In this document: positions 23,266 to 35,299 of the stretch, one piece after another
Position numbering within the stretch: position 1 is the stretch's first letter
How the letters are laid out: the number at the start of each line of letters is the position of its first letter
Origin: Phycomyces blakesleeanus NRRL 1555(-)
Taxonomy: Eukaryota > Mucoromycota > Mucoromycetes > Mucorales > Phycomycetaceae
NCBI RefSeq assembly: GCF_001638985.1
Contig: NW_017265135.1
Location: 2,037,223-2,101,222 of the forward strand
Length of the DNA stretch: 64,000 bases
Direction: 5' to 3'
Program-made: the position numbers and the translations under genes
Notes under the pieces: model-generated
Databases searched by the model: none
What the model was told of the DNA's origin: nothing
The model's input: only the letters and a program-made list of their open reading frames with translations

Positions 23266-25452
23266 TTCCTTTTTCTTCTTCCTCTTCTTCTTCTTCTTTA
23301 TATATATATATTCTATTATATTATTTTGGGACCAATACCATACTAAGATTATCTACACTGTTAAATATGATATTTAGGAAACAGATTCATAGAAATTTAG
23401 GCCATATTTTCTCTTAACAATCAAACACACATACTACACAGATCGCAAGTTTAAACCTAAAGAACTTTAGAAACCGACATGGTCAAAGCGTATTTTGTCT
23501 CACTCTGATCTGTCTTTCAAATACCGGATAAAAATTAATAAGATGATATACAAGATAAACATCTATATTTTGTGTTTATTATTATTGTAAAGTCTATAGT
23601 ATTTGAAGATTATTATTATCTGACATAATATTTCGTAAATAAATCTGCAAGTTGCGATAAAAAAAAAACAGGCATTGAATTTCTACAGAATTTTTTTTTA
23701 GATAATTGGTTATAAATATTCATAAATACATACATACATATGCATGTGTATGTGTATGTGTATGCTTACTCTGACATGTTTACTTCTTGTGGTAATGTCC
23801 CTTTGATTATCTTGAAGTTTAATGTATGTATCCAATAGTAGTTGAATTCTATATTAAATTGTTATTTCTACTAAAAGAGTATATCTTAATTAGAGCAGAA
23901 AAGATATCTATTAATTAATAATATACATATATAAAAGACAGTCAATTATATCCAAAATGGTATTTAATGCACCAGAACTCTACACCAAATATCTTTTTGA
24001 TTATTACTTAATTATTTTTTATTTTATTTTTTGCCTTTCTTTATAGGTTTATATACAGTAATAAGAATAGGTGTATTGTAGACTATTTTATGCTTATTTG
24101 GTACCAAAATGGACTGTATATATATGGTGGTAAATGCTACACAGATTTGTTGCTGGGATAAATTTGGTATATTTCTGGTAAATTGCTGGGGAAACGGAAT
24201 GAGGATTCTAATCCAATAATATATGCAACTAGCTATATAAAGAAAATTGAAGAGAATGGATTTTCGTACTTGAGAGAAGCTATCGTTGGTAAGTTTAGCC
24301 AAACTATACAGCTTTTTTCCTATTATACCCTATCTACTGTAGATCAATACATAGAAGGAGAGGAAAGAGAGATAAAGAAGAAGGGATGGGTGGGGGAGAG
24401 TGGTTGGGGTCATTATCATCATCATCATCATCAGCACAACCACCACCACCACCGTCAGCAAATACTTGTAACACAAAGCCAAGTATAACCCATGATTACA
24501 AAGCCTATCACCTTTCTTTCTTTTTCTTTTCAAGAAGGAAATGATGATTTTCCTTATTGTTACTATCATTATTATTACTTTGTATTCTATACATCTTGGC
24601 TCATTACTAATATCCGCTAGAAGGAGAGAAAAGCAGCCAAAATTTCTGTTTTTTTTTTCAGTCTTGTTTAAATGAATAGAAAAATCAACTGTTAGAATAA
24701 ACTCAAGGTTACATGTATAATTTTTCTTTCTTAACAAAAATAAAAGGCACATCCCTTTACATATATGTATTTTCCAAGTTTTGTGCTTTGAAGCACAGAC
24801 TATAATGCCTTGTACGAGTTTAATAAATTTAAGAATTATATACAATATACAGATATCTACCTAATAAGCATATATACTAAAGACTTCTTCTTCCTCTTTA
24901 ATTCAACTAATAAAACCTATATTATTATCTTTATATACAAAATATTCAAAATAGGCTTTTTTTTTTTAATCATAGACATATTATTTTGAAACATATGTAA
25001 GATATTTATTGTTTTAAAACCAAGTCGTTATCTCTTTTCTTTGTTATTGTTGTTTTACTAGTTTACGTGCATTTATATATGCATATGTATATATATATGT
25101 ATTTGTATGTATGTATGTTTGTATGTATAGATAGAGAGAGTATGTGTGTAAAGGTGGAAAAGAGAAAAAGGTTAGCGATCTAAAAATGCTCCTGGTTTGC
25201 TCATTTATTCAATGCGAGTCACGCAAATCACAGCATGTGATCGACGGTTGGGTTGTGCCTGTTGTGTTTTCAAAACTTGTATTGATTCCTCTCTCTCTCT
25301 CTCTTATATATATATATATATATTCTTTATTTTTATAAGGAATATAATAGTTATAATTATAATTCGCCATTTCTGCGCGTTCTTACCTTACGTCTTTACT
25401 CCTTCGTTTACACTGTAGATAATCTTCTTTCATTTTTATCTCTTTATACTAT

Positions 25453-25489
<37 letters not shown>

Positions 25490-25683
25490 CTTCTTTCTTT
25501 CTCTCTCTCTCTCTTTATTGTGAATGTTGAGCTCATCATACTTGTCTCTGAAAATTCACACTCATTATCAATCTGTTACTCATCTCACCACACACGCCTA
25601 GAAAGAATTTTTTTTTTTAAAAAAGAAAAGCTACTTTCTCTTTTCCTTTTCATTTTAAAAGAATAATAATTAAATTACATACA
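23266..25683. other. 2.4-kb spacer upstream of the PPP4R1-like gene
   Basis: No gene supported. AT-rich with CAT/CCA repeats at 24412-24460 (source of spurious His or Met runs in frames there), GTAT repeats near 25080-25130, CT and AT tracts at 25290-25322 and 25470-25515. The long minus frame 24330-24845 is low-complexity without motif. Confidence 0.5.
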
Positions 25684-28600
25684 ATGGCTGGTAAATTCAT
25701 CTTTGAGAAAATAACAATGTCTAAACTTAATGCCAGTCATCTCAATGTATTCTACATCCACTTTTATTGTTAAAGATCTCGGATTCGATTTTTCTGACGA
25801 CCTAGACGAGCATGAAACCGCATACACATCCTTGACACCGCTTCCCTTGGGAGAACACCGACCTTTCGACCCCGTCGAGTCTGCACCAAGCTCAGTTTCC
25901 ACTAACAAAGCTCCGTCAAATGATACCCCACCTGTTCAGGATTTAGAAAACAGCGACAAACGAGAATCAAAAGCAAAAACAGAAGTATCAGAAGCAACTG
26001 AAGCCGAAGGAACTGAAGCAGAAGCAACAGAGGTCGAAAAAGAAAAGGAAAAGGAAAAGGAAAAAAAAGAGGAACCAAAGCAAGAACAGGAACCAGAACA
26101 AGAACCAGAACAAGAACCAGAACCAGAACCAGAACCAAAGCAAGAACAAAAGCAAATGCAGGAACAGGAACAGGAACGAGAACGAGAACGAGACGAAGAA
26201 GTACAAGGACAAGGACAAGGACAAGGACAAGAAGCTGTTGTAGTAGAAGTAGTAGATCAGTCAGGTACAGACGATCAGGTGGACTTATCCTACACAGACG
26301 ATCCAGAAATTTACCAAAGTCTTGAAGAGTTTCCTGAAATTACAGACAATTCCGAACAACAAATTGGCCAGCAAACAATGAGAGAAGGTAAATGATCGTC
26401 TTATTCATATATTCTCTCTTTTCTCTCTCTTTGCTTTATTGGCTATCCTCATTTTTTTTTTGGTTCACAAAAAAAAATTAAAGACAATGCCAATCTAACT
26501 CTATTTATTTATATAAATATTTGTATACACGCACAAATTTTGATCACTAAAAAAAAACAATGAACAATGAACAATGAACAATGAACGATTTGTTTAGAAA
26601 CCCAAGCGGACGATATTGAAGATGAATTTACTATGGATGACTCCCTTTCACCTCTCGAACGTATATACATGTTTAACAAGAGTGATGCAGTAATTCACAG
26701 GTAAGTAGAAATCTAGAAACTAATCTTAAGAATAATAATAATAATAAAGTTAATAACTGGCAATTTATTGGTATAAAGATTGCTGGCTGCCAAGGAGATA
26801 TCAAACATAATTCATGAGATTGATGTAGCAGAGGCAGTGAATTATGTACTACCCATGGTGCTCAAAATAGGCATTGATCCCGATGACACAGTACGAGAGA
26901 CATTTGCAAGTGAACTCGATAAGATCATCTTATATTATTACCAGGTAATATTATTATTTTTTCTTTTACTTAAAAATACAAGTATATACAACACTCGTAA
27001 AACCACAAATCATCACCTCATCCTTTTTCACTCTTTTTATTTTCATTTAATTTAATTTAATTTAATATAATTTAATTTAATATAATATAATATAATTTAT
27101 TTGACTAATTTATAAATTTGCTTATTTATTTCAGCATGCTCCACCCTTAAGCACCAAACTCTCGCAAGAATCTCAAGTCTCAACCGACAGATTTTCACCT
27201 TCTGTCGAAGTCGCCAATCTACACCTCGAAGATCCTACCGAAACAAACCCTAGCACAGACAATTTAGCTCCAAATGAGCCCCAAGAGCATAATTACACAC
27301 AATCATCAGAACCTGCCTTGGAAAAACAGCCCAATCCTGACAATGGCCTGCACATCCCTCCCCGCGTATTCTCTGCGATCCTGATCGAATTCTTACTCGA
27401 CCAGAACTCAAGCCTGGCCACGCTTGGTCAGCAGTGTATTGTGTCAGTCGCATCGGAGTTGGCTGCAGTAACTGGCCCAGAAGAGGAAATTTACAGAGGA
27501 TTGTTAGAGACCGAGATTTTCGAAGGTGTAGTGATGGGTCTGATGCCTGTAGTCGAGGGAAAGTCTCGTCAGGCAGACGACGATGAAAGATCTAGACAGA
27601 ATCCAGGCTCGAATGATGAAGAAGTCTATATTCGCCGCCGATCATCTGCATCTGGATTCGAGAGCTCAAATTACCCACACACAGCTTCAGCGGAAGATGT
27701 CGACCAAGGCGAAATCAACTTGGCGAAGATGATGTGTCTTTCTGTAAGTCTAGAACACATTATATATATATATATATATACTTATTTAATTTATGAACTT
27801 TTTTTTTGGTCTTATTAATATTCATATGTATATCCATATTTTAGCTTATCTCTGCTCTTGCAAACGTATTGGGACCTGAGCATTGTAAAGAGCGATGTCT
27901 GCCAATTGTGGAGCGATTGGCTAATGATCAGATGTTTTATGTTCGGAAAGAGGCTGCTGCTGCCATCGGTAGTCTCGCTACTGTAGTCGACTCTCAGGTC
28001 GCAATGGATAAATTGGTAAGCATTTTTTTTATTTTATTTTATTTCTTTGCACAGATCAAAATAAGCAACAATCCAATTAACCTAATTAACGATTTATTTA
28101 TTATTATTTTTGATTTCTTCATTGTTGTTATTGTTACAATTACAATTACAATCGCCACCATCGTTCTTTTATATATGTATACAAACATTAAGCTACCATT
28201 ATATCTTAATTTTTCACGAGATACTATTTGGCACGTCCGACGTTCTTGTGTATTAGCACTCCCGCTTTTATGTGCCGTACTTCCTGAAGATGAACGGACA
28301 AAGGTGGCTGTAGAGGGTGTAGAGGCCTTTAGGAACGACGTGTCTCGCAACGTACGGAATACATTGGCAGAAATTATTGGTGAGTTGATTGCCAAGTTCT
28401 TACCAGACGACTGGGAATCCACCGGAAGACCCGGCAACGTACCTGGACCACTGCTCGAATTCTTTTTGTCTCTTGGCGTAAATGCCAACTCAAGTCAGAT
28501 GTTTAAACTCGAGACAGACAGAGCAATCATTTGCGCCTACAATTTCCCGGCCGTACTCTTGACTGCTGGTGCGGACTACTGGGACTCGCACCTGAAGGAC

Positions 28601-30287
28601 ACCTATCTAAATCTATCAAAGGATTACCAAATCAAAGTACGCCGCACCTTTGCCTATTCGCTGCATGAAATATCCCGTATAATCGGACCAGAACGAACCG
28701 AACGTGATTTAGTACAGATCTTTGCCTTGTATTTAATGGATCTTGACGATGTAAAGCAGGGTATACTGGAACACCTTGCAGAGTTTTTGAGCACGCTGGC
28801 CGTAAGCTCACGTAATGAGTACATACCTATCCTAGCAGAGGTCTGGGATGGTGTGATGACAAACTGGAGACTGCGAGACATATTAGCAGCCCAATTGCGA
28901 GACATTGCCATGTTGTTCGATGCTGCGCGTGTAGTTGAGCATGTTTTACCTCTCGCAATACGTGCTTGCCATGATGAATTTGCTGCTGTTCGTGAAACTG
29001 GTGTAGAGGCAGTAAGTCACATTTTTTTTCTAGCAAAAAAAAAAGAAAAGAACCTTTTCCCCACACATATACAAACAATTTTTTTTATTGTACTAACAAA
29101 AAAATGATCTATTTTTTTGTGAAAAAAAAGTTTCCTGTCATTCTTGACATTGTAAAACGAGCAGTGGATGAGGATGGCGAATCATTATCACAGGATGAAG
29201 ACGACGAAGAAGATATTATCGAAAGTAAACGTGGGTTTGCTATTGCTTTGTTGAGTCATGTAATGGAGAAGCTAGAGGAATTTGTGCGGTCAGACATGTA
29301 CAGATCCCGACTTGTGTAAGTCAGTTTAAATGGTTGTGCAGAAATAAAGAGAGAAAAAAAGAAGCAGGCTGATTTTGATGTTGTTATTTTAGATTTGCTC
29401 AGATCTGCAGGGCTCTTCTTGAGGCAGGTATTTATGCAGGTGATTTTGCATCATTCTTCCTACCACGACTTGCCCCTCTTGCGGAAGATCCGGTGGCAAA
29501 TGTACGCATTGCAGCATCACGTACCATTAGAGCCATCTACACAAATGGTGAGTAGTGCATACATATATTAATAATAATACTAAACCTTGCTTCTTCTTTT
29601 TTTTTGTTGAAAAATAAAATAAAATAAAATAAAATAGAACCTTATAGACAGGAGCTATATGACATTATCCTCTCCGAAATTCCCCCTGATGATGAAGGAC
29701 AGCCTGGACGCCTGCTGGAACAGACATTATATATACTGTCAATGGATAAGGATTCCGACGTGCAGTCATTTGTCCTTGATCTTGTGGCTTCTCAGGTTGA
29801 GACTGAGGTTGAAGTAGAAGAAGACCGGTCTGCGGCGACCGAGCACGATGATGGAGCGCCCATGCAGGGAGTTGAAGACTTTCCTATGCCTGTAACCACC
29901 GAAATCTTTAAAGAGATATCCGTCTCAGCCTCTCCTCCAGTTCAAGAGGAAAAGGAAAGTGTAGCTATTCCGACTGTCCGCACAGAGGCTATGGCTATGG
30001 CTATGGCTATGGAGGAAGATACTAGGCCGGATACACATATGGACTACAGCGCGCACGAGGATGATGAGGGTAATTTTGAAAAACATGATGAAGATGGAGA
30101 TGCAACAATGACCGAAGCAACTGAGCGATGTGAGCACAATGATGTAGTCCAAAAATCAACAACAATAGTTTCAGCAGCAGATAGCAAGTTTGGTTTTCCG
30201 TATCCCAATGACCCTGACAATTTTGAACCACTTACCCAAGTGCAACAACAGTCGTCTGTACCTCTGTCATCTAAAGAGACTCCCTAG
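25684..30287 (+). CDS. PPP4R1: PPP4R1-like HEAT-repeat regulatory subunit of a PP2A-type phosphatase
   Basis: Exons 25684-25690, 25776-26387, 26598-26700, 26779-26944, 27135-27743, 27845-28015, 28193-29011, 29131-29315, 29393-29547 and 29638-30287 give 1158 aa. The 7-nt first exon (ATGGCTG) joined to ATCTCGG gives MADLGFDFSDDLDE, a better start than the ATG at 25730. An acidic Glu/Gln/Pro repeat fills about residues 95-185. HEAT repeats follow: SPLERIYMFNKSDAVIHRLL, EALVDDTVRE-type turns, CKERCLPIVERLANDQMFYV-RKEAAAAIG, then LPLYLNFSRDTIWHVRRSCV. The last corresponds to the human PPP4R1 segment LLPRFFQLCSDNVWGVRK. The C-terminal about 190 residues are acidic and disordered. PPP4R1 binds PP4 catalytic subunit; distinguishing it from PP2A A-subunit-like relatives needs a phylogeny. 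Intron 6 (28016-28192) is 177 nt and open in frame. Confidence 0.82.
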
Positions 30288-30960
30288 AACAAGCCAAACG
30301 AGTATTTGATACTGTCAAATCGAAAAAAAAACTAAACAACATCATCAACAACAACAACAAAAGAAAACTAAAGGACTGGCTCTCTTTGCCTCTCTTTGCC
30401 TCTCTTTCTCGCTCTCTACTTCTCTCTCTCTCTTATTACTATTCTTATTCTTATTACTGTTATTACTATTACTACTATTACTACTATTACTACTATTACT
30501 ACTATTACTACTATTACTACTATTACTATTACTACTATTATTATTGTTATTGGTTTTTTTGTGTTTTTATTCTACATTTTACTTTGGTCTACAGAGGAGA
30601 ATTGAGCTTGATAACTTGCTTTCTTTCATTTTGTAGCTTGATATTATTACTATTACTATTACTAACTATTATTTTGCTTTTTCTTTGTTACTGTGTTTTT
30701 CACTATTAATTCACAATCTGTTAATATATTTTTCATACATTGGTAAATATATTTTTATAAACATTTTCCAATTAAATTCACAATATTGATTTTACTTATC
30801 CTACACATACAAACAAATATGTTAATGTAAGAAAATAACATTTAGACGGACTTTTGTAGTAAAAATTTAAATTATCTTAATAGAGAGAGAGAGATAGAGA
30901 GGTAGAGCCATATTTTTTTTTATATGATAATATTAATAAATGTATGTACATCAATTTTAC
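30288..30960. other. 3' flank of the PPP4R1-like gene
   Basis: Contains CTCTTTGC repeats, a CT tract and a long ATTACTACT array (see separate entry), then AT-rich DNA. No gene seen. Confidence 0.55.
30432..30550. repeat. (ATTACTACT)n trinucleotide-based array in the PPP4R1-like 3' region
   Basis: About ten ATTACT/ACT units in tandem. In two frames it reads as uninterrupted Tyr or Thr/Ile repeats, which explains apparent open frames here. Confidence 0.9.
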
Positions 30961-31191
30961 TCATTTTTTCTCTTTCATACGAAAGGAATTCATTTGAGGA
31001 AGACGTAAAGAAGCTTTTATGTCAATGCCACATTTTTTAGACTTCAAAAGAGCCTCGGATAAATACTGGATATATGACAAAGATGGAGAACAGTGAAATC
31101 TAATATTTTCCTTCTCTTTTGAGATCGAAACCAATGACCAGAATCCCAATAGTCCAGAAATAAAAACCTTTCTAATAACATTCATATTCAT
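30961..31191 (-). CDS. Hypothetical small protein, 76 aa
   Basis: A single open frame with base composition less AT-rich than its flanks. The N-terminus has a hydrophobic stretch (VFISGLLGFWSLVSI, about residues 8-22) that could be a membrane anchor or signal; the rest is basic (SLRLPQMNSFRMKEKK at the end). No family recognised and no clear splice partner. It may be a genuine small gene or a chance frame; only composition and a plausible anchor support it. Confidence 0.3.
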   Translation of the reverse strand: MNMNVIRKVFISGLLGFWSLVSISKEKENIRFHCSPSLSYIQYLSEALLKSKKCGIDIKASLRLPQMNSFRMKEKK

Positions 31192-31568
31192 ATAAATATT
31201 TATTATCTAATGTCTGGAAATTAATTAAATTTATATAACAAACAAAACAACTAAAAAATAAAGATTGGGTCCGTACTCTAGACATTGTACCCATCCTCAA
31301 AAACATCGTGTCCTTGGAAACAGTATTACATTTATTTATTGAATAGAAAAAAGAGAAGAGATATAGAGATAATATAGGATCTCAATCGTATGTGTGTGTG
31401 TGTGTTTGTTTGCGGTTATTTATAATGGAGATAGTAAGCGGTTTAATGACAATGAAATTAAAATGGGAGAACAACCTCTGTTGTTGGAAAGTGAAAGATA
31501 GGAGAGGTTCATTTTTTTTGGTGTTGATGTATGTAATTAAAACAATCGAATACGTAAAAAGGATTCGT

Positions 31569-32019
31569 TTAAAGGCGATCGCGAGAGTATCTATTAAGTA
31601 GATATTATAGAGTGTGAGTAATCAATTACTTTGATCTTTCTTTTGTTCTTCTGATTGAATCAAATGTTTACTTACATCTTATCAAACTTTTGATTTACAG
31701 TCATGAGCTTGACTTGGGTATCCTGATCAATGTTCTGCCAAGGATAGGGGTTTTTCTTACGATTCCACACTACTTCAGGGCCACTTTTGAATTATTATTG
31801 TTTTATAAAAAAAAATAAGTATGAGTTAGAACTATCATGAACAATGATATATTTTTACATATCTATAGTCTATAAGTTTTTAAGGACTTACCGAGCCAAG
31901 CGAGTGAGGTACCAACCAGCCAAACCGCAGGCACCACCGACTGTGATATAGATTGGGATAATCTCGGGCTTGTACCAGATCTTCCAGAAAGAGCGCTTGG
32001 CAGTGTTGATTCCGGACAT
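31569..32019 (-). CDS. NDUFA4/B12D-family small mitochondrial respiratory-chain protein
   Basis: Exons 31892-32019, 31676-31783 and 31569-31590 give 85 aa. The family (B12D in plants, NDUFA4 in animals) is a one-helix inner-membrane protein of respiratory complexes, in animals associated with cytochrome c oxidase. Seen: WYKPEIIPIYITVGGACGLA, then GWYLTRLARGPEVVWNRKKN and PYPWQNIDQDTQVKLMTVNQ, covering the whole family. Two 3' ends are possible. Without the second intron the frame stops at 31672 (...FDKM), but that stop overlaps a strong donor (AT|GTAAGTAAA). Splicing to the acceptor at 31591 adds a 22-nt exon ending IYSRDRL. The spliced form is preferred. Confidence 0.9.
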
Positions 32020-33391
32020 GACAGATTTATGAGAGATTATGAGGAAATAAAAATTCGAATCAACAAAGATGCTTCTTTTATACCTTTTGGAAAATACATC
32101 TGTAAATAATTTTTTTTAAAAGACCTGAAACATATACTACAATTGAATCCAAGGATAAACCAATCGGTTTAATCAAACGTTTCTTGGTGGGGAATATTAA
32201 ACCCGTTCTGAGTTTGTTCTGTTTTATTCTGCCTTTTTTTTATAGCGTAACTTGTTGTCATGAAATGAAACAAATCAAAGGAACGTCAATGATTCGTTTC
32301 GACAGGCTGTTTTCCCAGAGAAACAAAAGTAACGGTAGGAGTAAGAAATATTAGATTTCAAATTCTTTTTAAAACCTTTGCAAAAAATAAAAAATAAAAA
32401 CTGAAATTTGCAAGTCGGGGGGATTCAGATTCAGATTTAAATTTATATTGTGTTTCAGTATAGAGACTATAGTTTTATCTATGGAAAAGAACAAAAGAAG
32501 AGCTTGGACACCATAATTACTACTTACTATAGTCTATATTCTATTCGACCAATAATGTATTATTTTGTACTTTGGTTTATGAATGACTGAATTCGCTTGT
32601 AATCAAAATGAGCGACTTTTAAAATACCAATAAAAAGCAAATAAAATAAAATAAAATAGAAACAGGCCGAAAAGGTACTAAAACCTCAAATATTCTATAC
32701 TACTGTGTATTACACTTTTAGCATAATACTAAGAAAAGAATGTCTTCAAAATATCTTGACCGAATTTCTTTTATCGTTATTAGGAGTGGCTACTTAATAG
32801 CAATAGTACATTCGAGTTCTTCTGTTCTCCCCCCTTTTTTTTTAACAGTAACCTTACTCACAGTTTAGACTATGTTCTATAATTTCCAATTTCATCTTAC
32901 TAGACACTGATCTTTTGTCTTGATTCATAAAAAAAAGAGCTCCACACAGCTATAAAATCCCGAAGTAAGACATTATACATTGGTCGGACCAATTATAAAA
33001 GCATTAGAGTTACCTAAATAAAGAAAAAGGTCTGGCTCTTCTATAGACAAATGAAATTGATTAATCAAAATAAAATAAAAATTTACCCAGAATCTCACAA
33101 ATCAGCATAATTGTTTTTTAGAGAAAAGGTTAGATGATTGGTGAAATTCTAAAAAATATTATTGACCTACAAAAAGCTACCGGTCTGTTGTCTTAAACCT
33201 TGCTATTTCCTACAGTACGACGAGGGAAAATAAACAAGCACTTGTAGAAAACGAATATATTGGTTTTTGATTATAATAACGTTTCAATTGTTTCAATTGT
33301 CTTGTTTATTTATTTGTCATTTGAAGTTTAACGTTTAGCACTTGGTATTTGGTTGTGGGTAAATGTTTGTGTATTATAAATTGTTGTACTT
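32020..33391. other. 1.4-kb spacer
   Basis: No gene recognised. AT-rich with an (AAAAT)n array at about 32640-32660. It includes the NDUFA4 upstream region and the 3' flank of the F-box gene. Confidence 0.5.
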
Positions 33392-35299
33392 TTAAAATAC
33401 TGTTTTATACAACTTATTCCATTTCGTTTCTTCTTTATCTATGTCATTATCCATTGCATATTTTCTTATAGACCCACAGTTAAATAAAACACTCTCTTTA
33501 AATGGCCGAGGGTTTACCAGAAATTTAAAAATCATTTGCGCACGATAAAAGAAACAACTCGATTTTCTGCGGCTGTTGGTGGGTTGAATATCTAGTAGCT
33601 TGGAGTACTCGTGTGAATACAATGGTTCCCTTCTTCTTGATAGTACTTCTTTTAACGCGTCTCTTTGTTTTATTGGAGTCCAATATATTTGAAGTTGAAC
33701 CTTCTTTTCTTGATCTGATTTTTGATAACTGGCATCCGAGTGCTGCAGCCTTGTCATTAAGTTTGTTTGTCGAACAATAATTCGCGGTTTCATAGATGTC
33801 ATTAGATTAACCGCACCTTCGTTAGAATACTCGCTGCCATGCTCTGTGCAGAACGAGACACAGTTGAGCAGTAGTAGCTGAAGGTGGGTGTGAGGCATAT
33901 TTATAACAATGCCTCTTGTTGATTTAGTAAATGTTCCAAATACGTTCATATAGTTTAGGTGCATGTACTTTAGATGTCTACATCGGAACGAAATATAGTA
34001 AAATAAATTCGTGTTGGCTATTGTCCTGGAAACTTCTAGTAGGCACAGTCCATGAGGCGTTGTGTTTTCGGGCACGTCTGAGGATATAAAGACTCTTTTT
34101 CCGGAAAGCTTTAATTTTTTGAGACCCACACAATGATTCAGGAGAACATCGATATCAATCAGGGTATTTGATAGGCTTAAGTGTAGTTCAACAAGATCTG
34201 GACAGCTTCCAAGTTCTTTCATAATGGTGTTTATATCAGAAAAATTGGCATTCGTAGTGATCTCAATCTTCTGCAGGCTTTGTGAGAAAGCACCTACAAG
34301 ATTACGGATATTGTCTGAAAGCAAATATAGTTCATTTTCTGTGTGATATGTAATACATTTGCTGTATTTGATATGACTGATTGGTGGCTTGTGGTAAGAT
34401 ATAAGCTTGTATAAATACTCGTAGGTTTCTTCATTACACCAAGTGTCTTTGATTACGAGTGTATTCATATACTTTAGTGGGTTTGGAATCTTCTTAATCT
34501 GGATATTGATGTAGTCTATAAAATCGTCTTGGGCAATTAGGCTTTTGCTGATATTCCAATGCAGAGACTTAATATTCGAGTATTTGCACATAGAGTAGTA
34601 CAGCCACACAATATCCATGCTTTCCAAATCAAGTTTTGCGACCGTAAGACACTTTGCTGGAATAATGTGTGAAAAGATAATCATGTTGTTTGTGGTAATA
34701 TCGGACACCCCTCCATTCAAAGACAGATATTTTAAGTGCGGTAGGTTTGAGTGTAGATCTTCGATATCATTTATTGTGTAAATCAATGATGATTCAGTGT
34801 AGTTCTTGACAAATTCTAGCCTCGTCAGACATGGTAGGTATGCTGTGGCCTTTATGAAACTCGGGATTCTTTCTACCGGGGAGTCAAAACCGTCAATGAT
34901 GATTTCCAAACATGTTAATGATTTCCAGGAATACGACTCCGTGAACTTTTGAATATCTGGGGACCCCAATACCCTTAATGGAGCATAGAGTAAGTCAGTA
35001 TTATGAAACATGCGTTGAATAACCATTATCTCTTCTATGCTTGGAAGTAGTCCTTTTGACATGTATATTTCTTTCACTCGACTGCCGTTCTCCGGGTAAA
35101 TACAATTATGTGAGGCGGTGGAATAGCATATATCTATCAGCTTTCTCTCATTTTGAATATAGAGGGTATCCCACAATGACTCTTGGAACAGTGGTTTCCA
35201 AGCTTTGCATACGGCCGTGCATGATAATTTGTCTTCGAGTGATAGAAGACTCGCAATGCGGACAAGGACTTCGAATGGCAATTCAAATACTAACATCAT
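33392..35299 (-). CDS. F-box protein with LRR-like C-terminal region
   Basis: Intronless, 635 aa. An N-terminal F-box at about residues 6-48 reads FELPFEVLVRIASLLSLEDK then LSCTAVCKAWKPLF, with the expected Leu-Pro start, Cys/Trp spacing and hydrophobic pattern. F-box proteins link substrates to SCF (Skp1-Cul1) ubiquitin ligases. The rest contains repeated segments of the form L..L.L......D (for example LPHLKYLSLNGG, CPDLVELHLSLSN, CVGLKKLKLSG), compatible with irregular leucine-rich repeats as substrate-binding part. The last 70 residues are basic. Start could be either of two adjacent ATGs (Met-Met-Leu). Such F-box/LRR genes are expanded families in Mucoromycota; the substrate is unknown. 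Confidence 0.88.
   Translation of the reverse strand: MMLVFELPFEVLVRIASLLSLEDKLSCTAVCKAWKPLFQESLWDTLYIQNERKLIDICYSTASHNCIYPENGSRVKEIYMSKGLLPSIEEIMVIQRMFHNTDLLYAPLRVLGSPDIQKFTESYSWKSLTCLEIIIDGFDSPVERIPSFIKATAYLPCLTRLEFVKNYTESSLIYTINDIEDLHSNLPHLKYLSLNGGVSDITTNNMIIFSHIIPAKCLTVAKLDLESMDIVWLYYSMCKYSNIKSLHWNISKSLIAQDDFIDYINIQIKKIPNPLKYMNTLVIKDTWCNEETYEYLYKLISYHKPPISHIKYSKCITYHTENELYLLSDNIRNLVGAFSQSLQKIEITTNANFSDINTIMKELGSCPDLVELHLSLSNTLIDIDVLLNHCVGLKKLKLSGKRVFISSDVPENTTPHGLCLLEVSRTIANTNLFYYISFRCRHLKYMHLNYMNVFGTFTKSTRGIVINMPHTHLQLLLLNCVSFCTEHGSEYSNEGAVNLMTSMKPRIIVRQTNLMTRLQHSDASYQKSDQEKKVQLQIYWTPIKQRDALKEVLSRRREPLYSHEYSKLLDIQPTNSRRKSSCFFYRAQMIFKFLVNPRPFKESVLFNCGSIRKYAMDNDIDKEETKWNKLYKTVF

Noticed and set aside
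24330..24845. 171-aa minus frame with Val/Met runs
   Set aside because: Low-complexity translation of CAT/CCA repeats and AT-rich DNA, no recognisable domain.
25730..25775. ATG at 25730 as start of the PPP4R1-like protein
   Set aside because: The preceding 7-nt exon with consensus splice sites yields MADLGFDFSDD, and the extra residues MPVISMYSTSTFIVK look like intron sequence.
30386..30709. Frame with a long Tyr run
   Set aside because: Direct translation of the ATTACTACT array in the 3' flank of the PPP4R1-like gene.
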